Assembly (NCBI GenBank): GCA_963736455.1
Contig: CAVTON010000001.1
Coordinates: forward strand, 1,178,001 to 1,242,000
Direction: 5' to 3'
DNA length: 64,000 nucleotides
Source of the DNA: DAHUXD01 sp963736455
GTDB lineage: Bacteria > Acidobacteriota > Thermoanaerobaculia > UBA5066 > Gp7-AA6
Shown: positions 9,626 through 19,172 of the stretch, piece by piece
How the letters are laid out: every line of letters starts with the position of its first letter
How positions within the stretch are numbered: the first letter of the stretch is position 1
Position numbers and translations under genes: made by a program
Notes under the pieces: generated by a model
Seen by the model: only the letters and a program-made list of their open reading frames with translations
Database searches by the model: none
Told to the model about the DNA's origin: nothing

Positions 9626-9713
9626 TGTCATCCCGAGGGCCACCGGCCCGAGGGATCCCTTTACGAGCCGCAGTGAGGCGTGAAAGGGATCCCTCGCTGC
9701 GCTCGGGATGACA
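9626..9713. repeat. 88-bp palindromic REP/MITE-like element inside the oxidase operon
   Basis: The outer arms TGTCATCCCGAG (9626-9637) and CTCGGGATGACA (9702-9713) are perfect inverted repeats. A second pair, GAGGGATCCCTTT (9650-9662) and AAAGGGATCCCTC (9683-9695), is nested inside. The transcript would fold into one long cruciform-like hairpin. It fills most of the only sizeable gap in this operon. Sequences of the type GTCATCCCGAG...GAGGGATCCCT recur in many bacterial genomes; only one copy was noticed here. Confidence 0.7.
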
Positions 9714-9729
9714 AAGGCTGTTTGCATCC

Positions 9730-10326
9730 TCAGCGCCCCACGACGTACACGACCGTCAGCACCACGACCCAGACCGCATCGACGAAGTGCCAGTAGAGGG
9801 CCAGGACGTGCGTGCGCCCGGCGTGTTCGCGGGAGACCTTGCCCGCGAACGCGAGGCCGAGGACCACGAGGAACATGCTGGTTCCCGCGAGGACGTGGAA
9901 GGCATGCAGGCCCACGAGCGAATAGAAGGTCGTCCCGAAGAGGTTGGTGCGGATCGTCAGGCCCTTCTCGACGATGAGCCGCCTCCACTCGAGGCCCGTG
10001 CCGGCCAGGAACACGGCGGCGAGAACGATCGTCGCCGCCCACCAGGCGCGGAACGCCCCGAGGCGATTCGCCCGGAGGGCGTTGACCGCGAGCGTGATCG
10101 TGGCGCTCGAGGAAAAGAGGCAGATCGAGATGAAGACCGGAAGATCGAGCACGTCCCGGGGCTGGGGTCCCGTGGCGCTCTTGCCGAGATAGAAGACGTA
10201 CGCGACGACGAAGATGGTGAAGATCGCCGCCTCGGCGGCGATCAGGCACGCCATCCCCACCTTGCCGCGGTCGGGCAGCTCCCAGCGCTCGGGAGGCGCC
10301 GCCAGCGCGCCGGCTCGCGCGCTCAC
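9730..10326 (-). CDS. ctaE: Cytochrome c oxidase subunit III
   Basis: 198 residues from GTG 10326, overlapping the subunit I stop (GTGA). Five helices are visible, with features of the short subunit III: an ERWELPDRGKVGMACLIAAEA entry helix, the central Glu in TGLEWRRL, and HAFHVLAGTSMF ending in YWHFVDAVWVVVLTVVYV. Subunit III stabilises the haem-copper core and shapes the oxygen and proton path. It is followed by the palindromic repeat at 9626-9713. Confidence 0.9.
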   Translation of the reverse strand: MSARAGALAAPPERWELPDRGKVGMACLIAAEAAIFTIFVVAYVFYLGKSATGPQPRDVLDLPVFISICLFSSSATITLAVNALRANRLGAFRAWWAATIVLAAVFLAGTGLEWRRLIVEKGLTIRTNLFGTTFYSLVGLHAFHVLAGTSMFLVVLGLAFAGKVSREHAGRTHVLALYWHFVDAVWVVVLTVVYVVGR

Positions 10327-12005
10327 TCGTACTTCCAGTCCGGATCGTCCGGATGCTTGAAGTCCCAGAGAGGCCGGCGGCTCCGCACGGCCGGGAGCTT
10401 CGCGAAGTTGTACGGCGGCGGCGGCGACGTCACCGCCCACTCGAGCGTCCACGCGTCCCAGGGATCGTTGCCGGCGAGCCTTCCCTTCGCGAGCGAGCGC
10501 GCCACGTTCCATAGAAAGACCAGCACGGCCGCCCCCTGGAACGCCACGCCGACGGTGGCGATGAAGTTGAGCGTGCCCCAGCCGCGGCTGGCCTCGTACG
10601 TATAGATCCGGCGCGGCATGCCGAGCATTCCCGGGACGTGGAGCGTGTCGAAGGTCAGGTGAAAACCGATCACGAAGAGGACGAAGTGCCAGCGGCCGAG
10701 CCGCTCCGACAGCATCCGCCCCGTCGCCTTGGGAAACCAGTAGTAGAGCGCCCCGAAGATCGCCATCACGATGCCGCCGACGATCACGTAGTGGAAGTGC
10801 GCGACGACGAAGTAGGAATCCGTGAGCTGCCAGTCGAACGGCGCCGAGGCGAGCATGATCCCGGTCAGTCCCGCGATCAGGAACTGGAACAGGAATCCGA
10901 GGCAGAAGAGCATCGGCACGGCGAAGCGGATCTTGCCGCCCCAGAGCGTGCCGAGCCAGTTGAAGATCTTGATCCCGGTCGGAATGCCCACGGCCATGGT
11001 CGTCATGGCGAAGAACGTCGTGCTCTGCGAGCTCATCCCCACCGTGAACATGTGGTGGGCCCAGACGCCGAGCGACAGGAAGCCGATGCCCGTCGTCGCC
11101 GCGACCATGGCCGGGTAGCCGAAGATCGCCTTGCGCGAGAAGACCGGGAGGATCTCCGAGACGAACGCGAAGGCCGGGATCACCAGGACGTAGACCTCGG
11201 GGTGCCCGAAGATCCAGAAGAAGTGCTGCCAGAGGACGGCCGACCCTCCGGCCTGCGTGTCGAAGAAGTGCGCGCCGAGGTAGCGGTCGAGAGAGAGCAT
11301 GATCTGGGCCGCCGAGAGCGGCGTCATGACGACGAGCGTCAGCGCCGACATCGTCAGCATCATCCAGGCGAGGAGAGGCATGCGCGTCAGCTTCATGCCC
11401 GGGCAGCGCAGGCAGAGCGTCGTCGTCACGACGTTGATCGCGGTCCCGATCGTGCCGATCCCCATGACGAAGATGCCGAGAGTCCAGTAGTCCGTGGAGT
11501 GGCCGCGGGAGAAGGCCTTCGCCGTCAGCGGCGCATAGGCAAACCAGCCGACGTCGGGAGCGCTGCCGGCGCCGAAGAGCCCCTCGCCTCCGACGAAGCT
11601 GAAGTAGAGAAGCAGGCCGCCGAAGGCGGTGAGCCAGAAGCCGAGCGCGTTCAATCTCGGGAACGCCATGTCGCGCGCGCCGACCATCAGGGGAACGAGG
11701 TAGTTCGCGAAGCCGAAGAGGATCGGCACGGCCGCGAGGAAGATCATCGTCGTCCCGTGCATGGTCATCATCCGGTTGAAGACCTGCGGCGACGTGAAGT
11801 GGTTGTTCGGCACGGCGAGCTGGATGCGCATGATCGTGGCCTCGACGCCGCCGACCGCGAGGAAGACGATGCCGTAGAGAACGTAGAGGATCCCGAGGCG
11901 CTTGTGGTCGACGGTCGTGACCCAGGCGTGCAGCGTCTCGAGCAGCCGCACGCGCGCGTCGCGGGAGGCGGGAACGGCGGCGAGCGGCAGGCTCTCGGAG
12001 GACAT
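10323..12005 (-). CDS. ctaD: Cytochrome c oxidase subunit I (A-type haem-copper oxidase)
   Basis: 560 residues, the usual length. About twelve helices carry the haem ligands (MTMHGTTMIF and VAHFHYV) and the CuB site with the Tyr-His pair in FGHPEVYVLVIP. The GHPEV form with the D-channel entry (ARDMAFPRLNALGFW) and the K-channel region (GIPTGIKIFNW) marks a type A1 oxidase that reduces O2 and pumps protons. It lies directly downstream of the CoxB gene and overlaps subunit III. Together they form a caa3-type oxidase. Confidence 0.96.
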   Translation of the reverse strand: MSSESLPLAAVPASRDARVRLLETLHAWVTTVDHKRLGILYVLYGIVFLAVGGVEATIMRIQLAVPNNHFTSPQVFNRMMTMHGTTMIFLAAVPILFGFANYLVPLMVGARDMAFPRLNALGFWLTAFGGLLLYFSFVGGEGLFGAGSAPDVGWFAYAPLTAKAFSRGHSTDYWTLGIFVMGIGTIGTAINVVTTTLCLRCPGMKLTRMPLLAWMMLTMSALTLVVMTPLSAAQIMLSLDRYLGAHFFDTQAGGSAVLWQHFFWIFGHPEVYVLVIPAFAFVSEILPVFSRKAIFGYPAMVAATTGIGFLSLGVWAHHMFTVGMSSQSTTFFAMTTMAVGIPTGIKIFNWLGTLWGGKIRFAVPMLFCLGFLFQFLIAGLTGIMLASAPFDWQLTDSYFVVAHFHYVIVGGIVMAIFGALYYWFPKATGRMLSERLGRWHFVLFVIGFHLTFDTLHVPGMLGMPRRIYTYEASRGWGTLNFIATVGVAFQGAAVLVFLWNVARSLAKGRLAGNDPWDAWTLEWAVTSPPPPYNFAKLPAVRSRRPLWDFKHPDDPDWKYE

Positions 12006-12015
12006 CGGCGCGCGG

Positions 12016-13074
12016 CTACTTCAGCGTCAGGAGATAGGAAACCAGCGCGTCGAGCTTCCGGTCGTCGAGCTGCATGGCCGGCATGAGCGCGCCGGGCTTC
12101 AGGGCGTTCGGGTCGCGGACCCAGGCCCGGAGCGATTCCGGCGTGTTCGGCACGGCACCGGCGGCGATCGTCTCGCGGCTCATGAGGTGCGTGAGGTCGG
12201 GCCCGTAGAGACCGTTGCCGACGGTGCCTCGCACCGTGTGGCAGTTGAGACACGCGGTGCTCTCGAAGACGCGCCGGCCTTCGACCGCGCCGGGAGACGC
12301 GGCCCCCGACTCGCGCTGCGCGCTCACCCAGCGGTCGAAGTCCTCCCGCGTGTGGACGTACACGCGCAGGAGCATCTTCGCGTGCTGCGTGCCGCAGTAC
12401 TCGGCGCACTGCCCCTCGTAGAGGCCGACCCGGAGGGGTTCGATCCAGGTCTCGTTGACGCGGTTCGGGATCAGGTCCGTCTTGCCCGCGAGCCGCGGCA
12501 CCCAGAAGCTGTGCGCGACGTCGGCCGACTCGAGCCTCAGGAAGGTCGGCGCCGGGTGCGCGGCGTCGCTGACCGGAACGTGCAGCTCGTTGGCCGTGAC
12601 GATGCCGTAAGCCGGATAGCGGAACTCCCACCACCACTGCCGGCCGATCGCCGTCACCTCCAGCGCCCCCGGCGGCCGCTCGCGGCCCTGCACCTCGAAG
12701 ACGGTCCGCGCCGTCGTCAGCGCCAGGACGATCACGATCAGGATCGGGATCACCGTCCACGCCACCTCCACCTGGTCGCTTCCATAGATCTGAGGCGGCT
12801 CCGACGCGTCGTCTCCGGGCCGGCGGCGGAATCGCACGAGCGCGATGACGATGAGCGTGCAGACGACGGCGAAGATGGCGCCCGTGACGGCGAGGACGAA
12901 GAGCGAGTAATTGTGGATGGATCCCGCCGGAGTGGACGCGGGCCGGAAGATGCTGGTTCCCGAGGGATCGGCGGCGAGCAGGCCGGCGGGCAGGGATCCC
13001 GCGGACAGCGCGAGGAAGACCGCGCGTCCCACGACGCGCGCGAAGACGCTACGAGCCAGGCGCGTTTCGCTCAT
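12016..13074 (-). CDS. ctaC: Cytochrome c oxidase subunit II with C-terminal cytochrome c (caa3 type)
   Basis: 352 residues. ATG 13074 is preferred because the signal peptide starts there (SETRLARSVFARVV). Two helices follow, then the CuA cupredoxin domain with WQWWW-like aromatic motif IGRQWWWEF, the His in DVAHSFWVP, and the CuA loop EGQCAEYCGTQHAKM with all ligands. The last 90 residues form a class I cytochrome c with CLNCH and a distal Met in ALMPAM, which defines a caa3 oxidase. First gene of the minus-strand operon; 182 bases separate it from the divergent RND operon. Confidence 0.95.
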   Translation of the reverse strand: MSETRLARSVFARVVGRAVFLALSAGSLPAGLLAADPSGTSIFRPASTPAGSIHNYSLFVLAVTGAIFAVVCTLIVIALVRFRRRPGDDASEPPQIYGSDQVEVAWTVIPILIVIVLALTTARTVFEVQGRERPPGALEVTAIGRQWWWEFRYPAYGIVTANELHVPVSDAAHPAPTFLRLESADVAHSFWVPRLAGKTDLIPNRVNETWIEPLRVGLYEGQCAEYCGTQHAKMLLRVYVHTREDFDRWVSAQRESGAASPGAVEGRRVFESTACLNCHTVRGTVGNGLYGPDLTHLMSRETIAAGAVPNTPESLRAWVRDPNALKPGALMPAMQLDDRKLDALVSYLLTLK

Positions 13075-13216
13075 GGTCAGTCGTGACGAAGAACGCTGCC
13101 GCAATATATCGCAGCGAACGCACGTCTGCCGCCTCACGAGATCGGAGACCACGCCTCTCTGCCGCCCGGGACCGTCGGTCGACGAAATCATCCGGCGGAC
13201 GATCGAGCGTCTTCGA

Positions 13217-13222
13217 TATAGT
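13217..13222 (+). promoter_or_regulatory. Candidate -10 element for the RND operon
   Basis: TATAGT lies 34 bases before ATG 13257 in the 182-base divergent intergenic region. No convincing -35 is seen. TATnnT hexamers recur before several other start codons in this window. Confidence 0.3.
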
Positions 13223-13256
13223 CACGGCCGCATATCCCCAAACAGGGAGGCCCCCG

Positions 13257-14468
13257 ATGATTCCGTCGAAACAACGACGGCCGACGCGGTTCGCAACGCC
13301 TCTCGTGGCCGTTGTCCTGGCGTGTGCGGCGACCGAAGGCTGTAAGAAGGCGGAGGCTCCGCCGCCGCCGCCGCCTCCCACGGTGGAAGTGGCTCCGGTC
13401 ATTCAGAAGGACGTCACGGTCTACGAGGAGTGGATCGGCTCGCTCGACGGTTTCGTCAACGCCGAGATCCGTCCGCAGATCGAAGGCTACGTGCTGCGGC
13501 AGGTCTACCGGGAGGGCTTCGTCGTCAAGGCCGGCGACACCCTCTTCGAGATCGACGCGCGGCAGTTCCAGGCGACCTACGACCAGGCCAGGGGCACGCT
13601 CGCCCAGTACCAGGCGACGCTCGCCAACGCCAACACCACGGTGGCGCGCTACCGGCCCCTCGCGGCCGAGAAGGCCATCAGCCAGCAGGAGCTCGACGAC
13701 GCCGAGACACGGCAGCGCACGGCCCAGGCGAACGTCGAGAGCGCCCAGGCCACTCTCGAGAAGGCGAAGCTCGACCTCGCCTGGACGAAGGTCGTCTCCC
13801 CGATCGACGGCGTCGCGGGCGTCGCGAAGTCCCAGGTCGGCGACCTGGTCACCAAGACGACGGTCATGACGACGGTCTCGCAGGTCAACCCGATCAAGGT
13901 CTATTTCAACCCGAGCGAGCAGGAGTATCTCGCCTGGGTCGCCAAGCACGGCCCTCCCGAGAAGGCGATCACGGCGGACCAGAAGCTCGAACAGGGGCCG
14001 CTCGAGCTCATTCTCTCCGACGGTTCCGTGTTCCCGCACCGCGGCAAGCCGTTCCTGGTCGGCCGCGAGGTCGACGTCAAGACGGGCACGATCCAGCTCG
14101 CGGGTGTCTTCCCGAATCCCGGCAACCTGCTGCGGCCCGGCCAGTACGGCAAGGTCCGGGTCGCGGTGGACGTGAAGAAGGGGGCGCTCCTCGTGCCACA
14201 GCGCGCGGTCAGCGAGCTGCAGGGCAGCTACCAGGTCGCGGTCGTCGGCGCCGACAACACGGCGACGATCAAGGTCGTCACCCTGGGCCCGCGCGACGGC
14301 AGCCTCTGGGTCGTCGAGAAGGGCTTGAGCCCCGGAGATCGCATCGTCGTCGAGGGCATCCAGAGAGTGCGGAGCGGTATGAAGGTTGCGCCGAAGGAGG
14401 CCGCGGCGGCGGGCGAGACCGGGACGACGGGCGTCGAGCCCGCGGCGGCCAAAGAAACCGGGAAGTAG
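13257..14468 (+). CDS. RND efflux periplasmic adaptor (membrane fusion lipoprotein)
   Basis: 403 residues. ATG 13257 follows GGGAGG at 13245-13250. A lipobox-like TEGC comes after the hydrophobic segment, then a Pro-rich linker (EAPPPPPPPTVEV). The order is biotinyl-lipoyl half (GYVLRQVYREGFVVKAGD), an alpha-hairpin of about 100 residues rich in A/Q/E (GTLAQYQATLANANTTVARY), the second lipoyl half (SPIDGVAGVAKSQVGDLV), then barrel and membrane-proximal domains. This is AcrA/MexA-like and links the inner-membrane pump to the outer-membrane channel. The substrate is not predictable. Confidence 0.92.
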   Translation: MIPSKQRRPTRFATPLVAVVLACAATEGCKKAEAPPPPPPPTVEVAPVIQKDVTVYEEWIGSLDGFVNAEIRPQIEGYVLRQVYREGFVVKAGDTLFEIDARQFQATYDQARGTLAQYQATLANANTTVARYRPLAAEKAISQQELDDAETRQRTAQANVESAQATLEKAKLDLAWTKVVSPIDGVAGVAKSQVGDLVTKTTVMTTVSQVNPIKVYFNPSEQEYLAWVAKHGPPEKAITADQKLEQGPLELILSDGSVFPHRGKPFLVGREVDVKTGTIQLAGVFPNPGNLLRPGQYGKVRVAVDVKKGALLVPQRAVSELQGSYQVAVVGADNTATIKVVTLGPRDGSLWVVEKGLSPGDRIVVEGIQRVRSGMKVAPKEAAAAGETGTTGVEPAAAKETGK

Positions 14469-14472
14469 GACC

Positions 14473-17400
14473 ATGGGCGCATTCTTCGTTCGACGGCCGA
14501 TCGTCGCGATCGTCATCGCGATCCTCACGACGATGGCGGGGTACGTCGCGATGACGAAGCTCCCGACCGCCCAGTACCCGGACATCGTCCCGCCGCAGAT
14601 CCAGGTGACGACGACCTACACCGGCGCCGACGCGCTCACGATCGAGCAGTCCGTGGCGACGCCCCTCGAGCAGCAGATGAACGGCGTCGACTACATGATC
14701 TACATGCAGTCCACCAACGCCAACGACGGCACGATGACCCTCAAGGTCACGTTCGACGTCGAGACCGACATCAACCTCGACCAGGTCAACACGCAGAACC
14801 GAGTCTCGCAGGCGCAGCCGAACCTGCCGCCGGACGTCAACCAGTTCGGCCTGACCGTCAAGAAGGCCACGAGCAATCCGCTCCTGGTCGTCTCCCTCTA
14901 CTCGCCGAAGGGCACCTACGACGCGCTCTTCCTCGGCAACTACGCGACGATCAACGTCAACGACGCGATCTACCGCGTCCCGGGCGTCGGGCAGATCCAG
15001 AACTACGGCACCGCGGACTACGCCATGCGCATCTGGGTCAAGCCGGATCGCCTCGCGAGCCTCGGCCTGACGGTGCCCGACATCATCAACGCGGTGCAGC
15101 AGCAGTCGACCGTCAACCCTTCGGGCGGCATCGGCACCGAGCCGGCGCCGAAGGGCCAGGAATTCACGTACACGGTCCGGTCGCAGGGCCGTCTCGTCTC
15201 GGCCGAGGAGTTCGGCAACGTCGTCGTGCGGCTGAACCCGGACGGGTCCGTGGTCCGCCTGAAGGACGTCAGCCGGATCGACCTCGGTGCGCTGAACTAC
15301 CAGCAGCGCTCGCGCTTAAACGGCAAGCCGGCGTGCCCGATCGGCATCTTCCAGGTGCCCGGCTCCAATGCTATCGCGGTCGCCGACGGCGTGAAGAAGG
15401 TGATGGCGGAGCTGAAGCAGCGCTTCCCGGACGACCTCGACTACGTCGTCGCGCTCGACACGACGCTGCCCGTGACCGAGGGCATCAAGGAGATCACCCA
15501 CACGCTCTTCGAGGCGATCGTGCTCGTGATCATCGTCGTGTTCCTCTTCCTCCAGGGCTGGCGGGCGACGCTGATTCCGCTGCTCGCCGTGCCCGTGTCG
15601 CTCATCGGCACGTTCATCTTCTTTCCGGCGCTCGGCTTCTCGATCAACACGCTCTCTCTGTTCGGCCTGGTGCTCGCGATCGGTCTCGTCGTCGACGACG
15701 CGATCGTCGTGGTCGAGGCCGTCGAGCACCACATCGAGCACGGCCTCTCGCCGAAGGACGCGACCCTCAAGGCGATGGAGGAGGTCACCCAGCCGGTCAT
15801 CGGAATCGCCCTCGTCCTCTCCGCCGTGTTCATTCCCGTGGCCTTCATGGGAGGCATCCAGGGCCGGATGAACATGCAGTTCGCGATCACGATCGCGGTC
15901 TCGGTTCTCATCTCCGCCTTCAACGCCCTCTCGCTCTCGCCGGCGCTCTGCTCCCTGATCCTGAGGCCGAAGAAGGAGGCGAAGGGACCGCTCGGGAAGT
16001 TCTTCGGATGGTTTAACCGCGTCTTCGGACGGATCACGGGCGGCTACACCGGCTTCTCGCGCCAGCTCATCCGGAAGATGATCGTCAGCGTCGGAATCCT
16101 CGTCGGCTTCATCGTCGTCTGCGGCCTTCTCGGCAAGAGGCTCCCGGCGGGATTCCTGCCGAACGAGGACCAGGGCTACTTCTTCGTGAACGTCCAGCTG
16201 CCCGATGCCTCGTCGCTGCAGCGCACGGACGCCGTCTGCAAGCGGATCGAGGGAATTCTCGGCAAGACCGAGGGCATCGAGTACGTGACGACCGTCGCGG
16301 GCTACAGTCTCCTGTCCGGCGCCTCGGCGCCCTACACCGGCTTCTACTTCGTGTCGCTGAAGCCCTGGCACGAGCGCGAGGGCAAGGAGATGCAGGTCGG
16401 GCCGATCATGCAGCGCGTCAACGCCGCGTTTCGCACGGAGATCCCCGAGGCGAACGCCTTCGCGTTTCCCCCGCCCGCGATCCAGGGCCTCGGCACCGGC
16501 GGCGGCTTCTCGCTCTGGCTCCAGGACCGGAGCGGCGGCACGATCGAGTTCTTGAACGAGAACCTCCAGAAGTTCCTGGAGGCCGCGCGCAAGCGCCCGG
16601 AGCTCGCCAACGTCAACAGCGTCTGGCGCCCGTCCGTGCCGCAGATCTTCGCGCAGGTCAACCGGGACAAGGTCATCAAGCAGGGTGTCGCGATCAAGGA
16701 CGTCTACCAGGCGCTCCAGGCGTTTCTCGGGGGCATCTACGTCAACCAGTTCAACCGCTTCGGCCGGCAGTGGAAGGTCTTCGTGCAGGGCGAGGCGTCG
16801 GGCCGGGTCCGCGTCGAGGACATCAACCAGTTCTACGTGCGCAACAACGACGGGAAGATGGTCCCGCTCTCGGCGCTCCTGACCACGGAGAACATCCAGG
16901 GGCCCGAATTCACGAATCGCTTCAACCTCTTCCGGGCCGCGCAGGTCACCGGAGTCCCGGCGCCCGGATACAGCTCGGGCCAGGCGACGGCGGCGCTCGA
17001 GGCGGTCGCGAAGGAGGTCCTGCCCCGGGAGATGGGCTACGACTGGGCGGACATGTCGTACCAGGAGGTCAAGGCCGCGGGCGCGGGGGGAAGGTCTTCG
17101 TCCTCTCGATCATCTTCGTCTTCCTGATCCTCGCGGCGCTCTACGAGAGCTGGTCGCTGCCCTGGGCCGTGCTGCTCACCGTTCCCGTCGCGGTGTTTGG
17201 GGCGTTCCTCGGCCTGCTTCTGCGGAAGTTCGACCTCGACGTCTACGGCCAGATCGGCCTCGTCATGCTGATCGGCCTCGCGGCCAAGAACGCGATCCTG
17301 ATCGTCGAGTTCGCCGTGCTCCAGCAGAAGGAGAAGGGCATGAGCCTCGTCGACGCGGCCCTCGAAGGGGCAAAGCTCCGGCTGCGGCCGATCCTGATGA

Positions 17401-17651
17401 CCTCCTTCGCCTTCATCCTCGGCTGCGTGCCCCTCTACACGGCGACCGGCTCCGGCGCGGAGTCGCGCAAGATCCTCGGCACGGTCGTCATCGCCGGCAT
17501 GCTCGCCGCGACGGGCCTCGCGATCTTCATCATTCCCGCCCTCTTCGTCCTGGTCGAGAAGCTCGCGCGCAAGGACAAGCCGAAGTCGGCCGAGGGAGCG
17601 GCCCCGGCGGACGCGGCTCCGGCACCTCATCCCGCGGGAGGAGGCCACTGA
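14473..17651 (+). CDS. RND multidrug efflux pump (AcrB/MexB-like HAE1), frameshifted near the 3' end
   Basis: About 1059 residues after repair, the family's normal length. It starts MGAFFVRRPIVAIVIA, has two large periplasmic loops, and carries the proton-relay Asp pair in AIGLVVDDAIVVVEA (TM4). The frame breaks at the G run at 17085-17090; adding one G continues as GGKVFVLSIIFVFLILAALYESW and gives the conserved TM10 Lys in LIGLAAKNAILIVEF and the final helices. The pump exports hydrophobic compounds with proton uptake. It lies 4 bases after the adaptor and 1 base before the channel gene. The break is in a homopolymer, so sequencing error is likely. Confidence 0.9.
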
Positions 17652-17652
17652 G

Positions 17653-19116
17653 ATGAGAAAGCTCGCCGCCTCCTGCCTGGCTCTCATCCTGCTGACCGGG
17701 TGCGCCGTCGGCCCGAACTACAAGCAGCCGCCGGTGACGGCCCCCGATGCGTATCGCGACGTCCAGGGGCCGCCCGCTCCCGCGGCCTCCCTCGCCGACC
17801 AGCCCTGGTGGGACGTCTTCGGCGACCCCGTCCTCAAGCAGCTCATCGACCAGGCGCTGCAGACCGGCTACGACGTCCAGATCGCCGCCGCCCGCGTCGA
17901 GGAGGCCCGTGCCCGGGCCGGCATCGCCCGTTCGGAGTTCTTCCCCCAGATCAACTACGGGGCCCAGTCGTCGCGAGGGCGCAACTCGGTCTACCTCCCG
18001 CCCTACAGCACGGCGACCCAGAACCTGAACTCGATCAACGTGAACTTCGGCTGGGAGCTCGACATCTGGGGGCGCATCCGCCGCCTGAACGAGGCCGCGA
18101 AGGCCCAGTATCTGGCGACCGAGGACGCGCGGCGCGGCGTGCTCCTGTCGCTCGTGTCGGACGTCGCCACGACCTACTTCTCGCTTCGTGAGCTCGATGC
18201 CGAGCTCGAGATCTCGAAGAAGACGGTCGCCGCGTTCCAGGAAACCTACGACCTCTACAAGCGCAAGCTCGACGAAGGCGCGGCCTCCGCCCTCGAGCCG
18301 GCCTACGCCGAGGCCGCCCTCGGTCAGGTCGCCGCCCAGGTCCCCGAGATCGAGCGCCGCATCGAGCAGACCGAGAACCAGCTCAACCTGCTCCTGGGAA
18401 GGAACCCGGCTGCCGTCCCTCGCGGCGAGTCGATCGCGGCGCAGCCCCTGCCTCCGGAGATCCCGGCGGGGCTTCCGTCGGAGCTCCTGCAGCGCCGGCC
18501 CGACATCCGGCAGTCCGAGCAGCAGCTCATCTCGGCCAACGCCCTGGTGGGCGTCGCCACCGCGAACTTCTTTCCCCAGATCAGCCTGACCGGCATCTTC
18601 GGCACCGTCGGCCCACAGCTCGACAGTTTCTTCTACCCGGCCGGAAAGACGTGGTCGATCGCCGCCGGCTTGCTGGGACCGCTGTTCCAGGGGGGCCGGC
18701 TCCGCAGCGAATACGACGCCACCTACGCCCAGTGGGAGCAGGCGAGGGTCCAGTACGAGCAGACCGTCACGGGCGCCTTTGCCGAGACGACGACCGTCCT
18801 CTATGCCCGGCAGAAGATCGGCGCCACCGTCTCGGAGCTCGAACGCGCCGTGACCTCCTACTCGGAGATGGTCCGCCTGTCGACTCTCCGCTACAACTCC
18901 GGCCTCGCGAACTACTTCGAGGTTCTCTACGCGATGCAGCAGCTCTTCCCCGCGGAGATCGCGCTCGCCCGTTCGCGGCTCGACCTCATGATCGACTACG
19001 TCGACATCTACAAGGCACTCGGCGGCGGCTGGAACCTCCAGCCGGACGACGAGAATCCGACCTGGCTGTCCCCGGCGGCAACGGCGGCGCCGGCGGACGC
19101 CAGCGGCCACCCGTAG
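17653..19116 (+). CDS. Outer-membrane efflux channel (OprM/NodT-family lipoprotein)
   Basis: 487 residues. The signal ends in the lipobox LLTGCAVGPNYKQPP, typical of OprM-type factors. Two repeated coiled halves follow, marked by ARVEEARARAGIARSEFFPQ and the second-half LLGPLFQGGRLRSEYDAT. LDIWGRIRRLNEAAKAQYLA is the usual first-repeat signature. It forms a trimeric outer-membrane duct for the RND pump. ATG 17653 lies just after the pump's stop and is preceded by GGAGGAGG. Confidence 0.93.
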   Translation: MRKLAASCLALILLTGCAVGPNYKQPPVTAPDAYRDVQGPPAPAASLADQPWWDVFGDPVLKQLIDQALQTGYDVQIAAARVEEARARAGIARSEFFPQINYGAQSSRGRNSVYLPPYSTATQNLNSINVNFGWELDIWGRIRRLNEAAKAQYLATEDARRGVLLSLVSDVATTYFSLRELDAELEISKKTVAAFQETYDLYKRKLDEGAASALEPAYAEAALGQVAAQVPEIERRIEQTENQLNLLLGRNPAAVPRGESIAAQPLPPEIPAGLPSELLQRRPDIRQSEQQLISANALVGVATANFFPQISLTGIFGTVGPQLDSFFYPAGKTWSIAAGLLGPLFQGGRLRSEYDATYAQWEQARVQYEQTVTGAFAETTTVLYARQKIGATVSELERAVTSYSEMVRLSTLRYNSGLANYFEVLYAMQQLFPAEIALARSRLDLMIDYVDIYKALGGGWNLQPDDENPTWLSPAATAAPADASGHP

Positions 19117-19172
19117 CGGCGATGCGTCCGGAGGATCTCGCTTGAACCGTCCGGCGATGCGCTGAGTCGACG

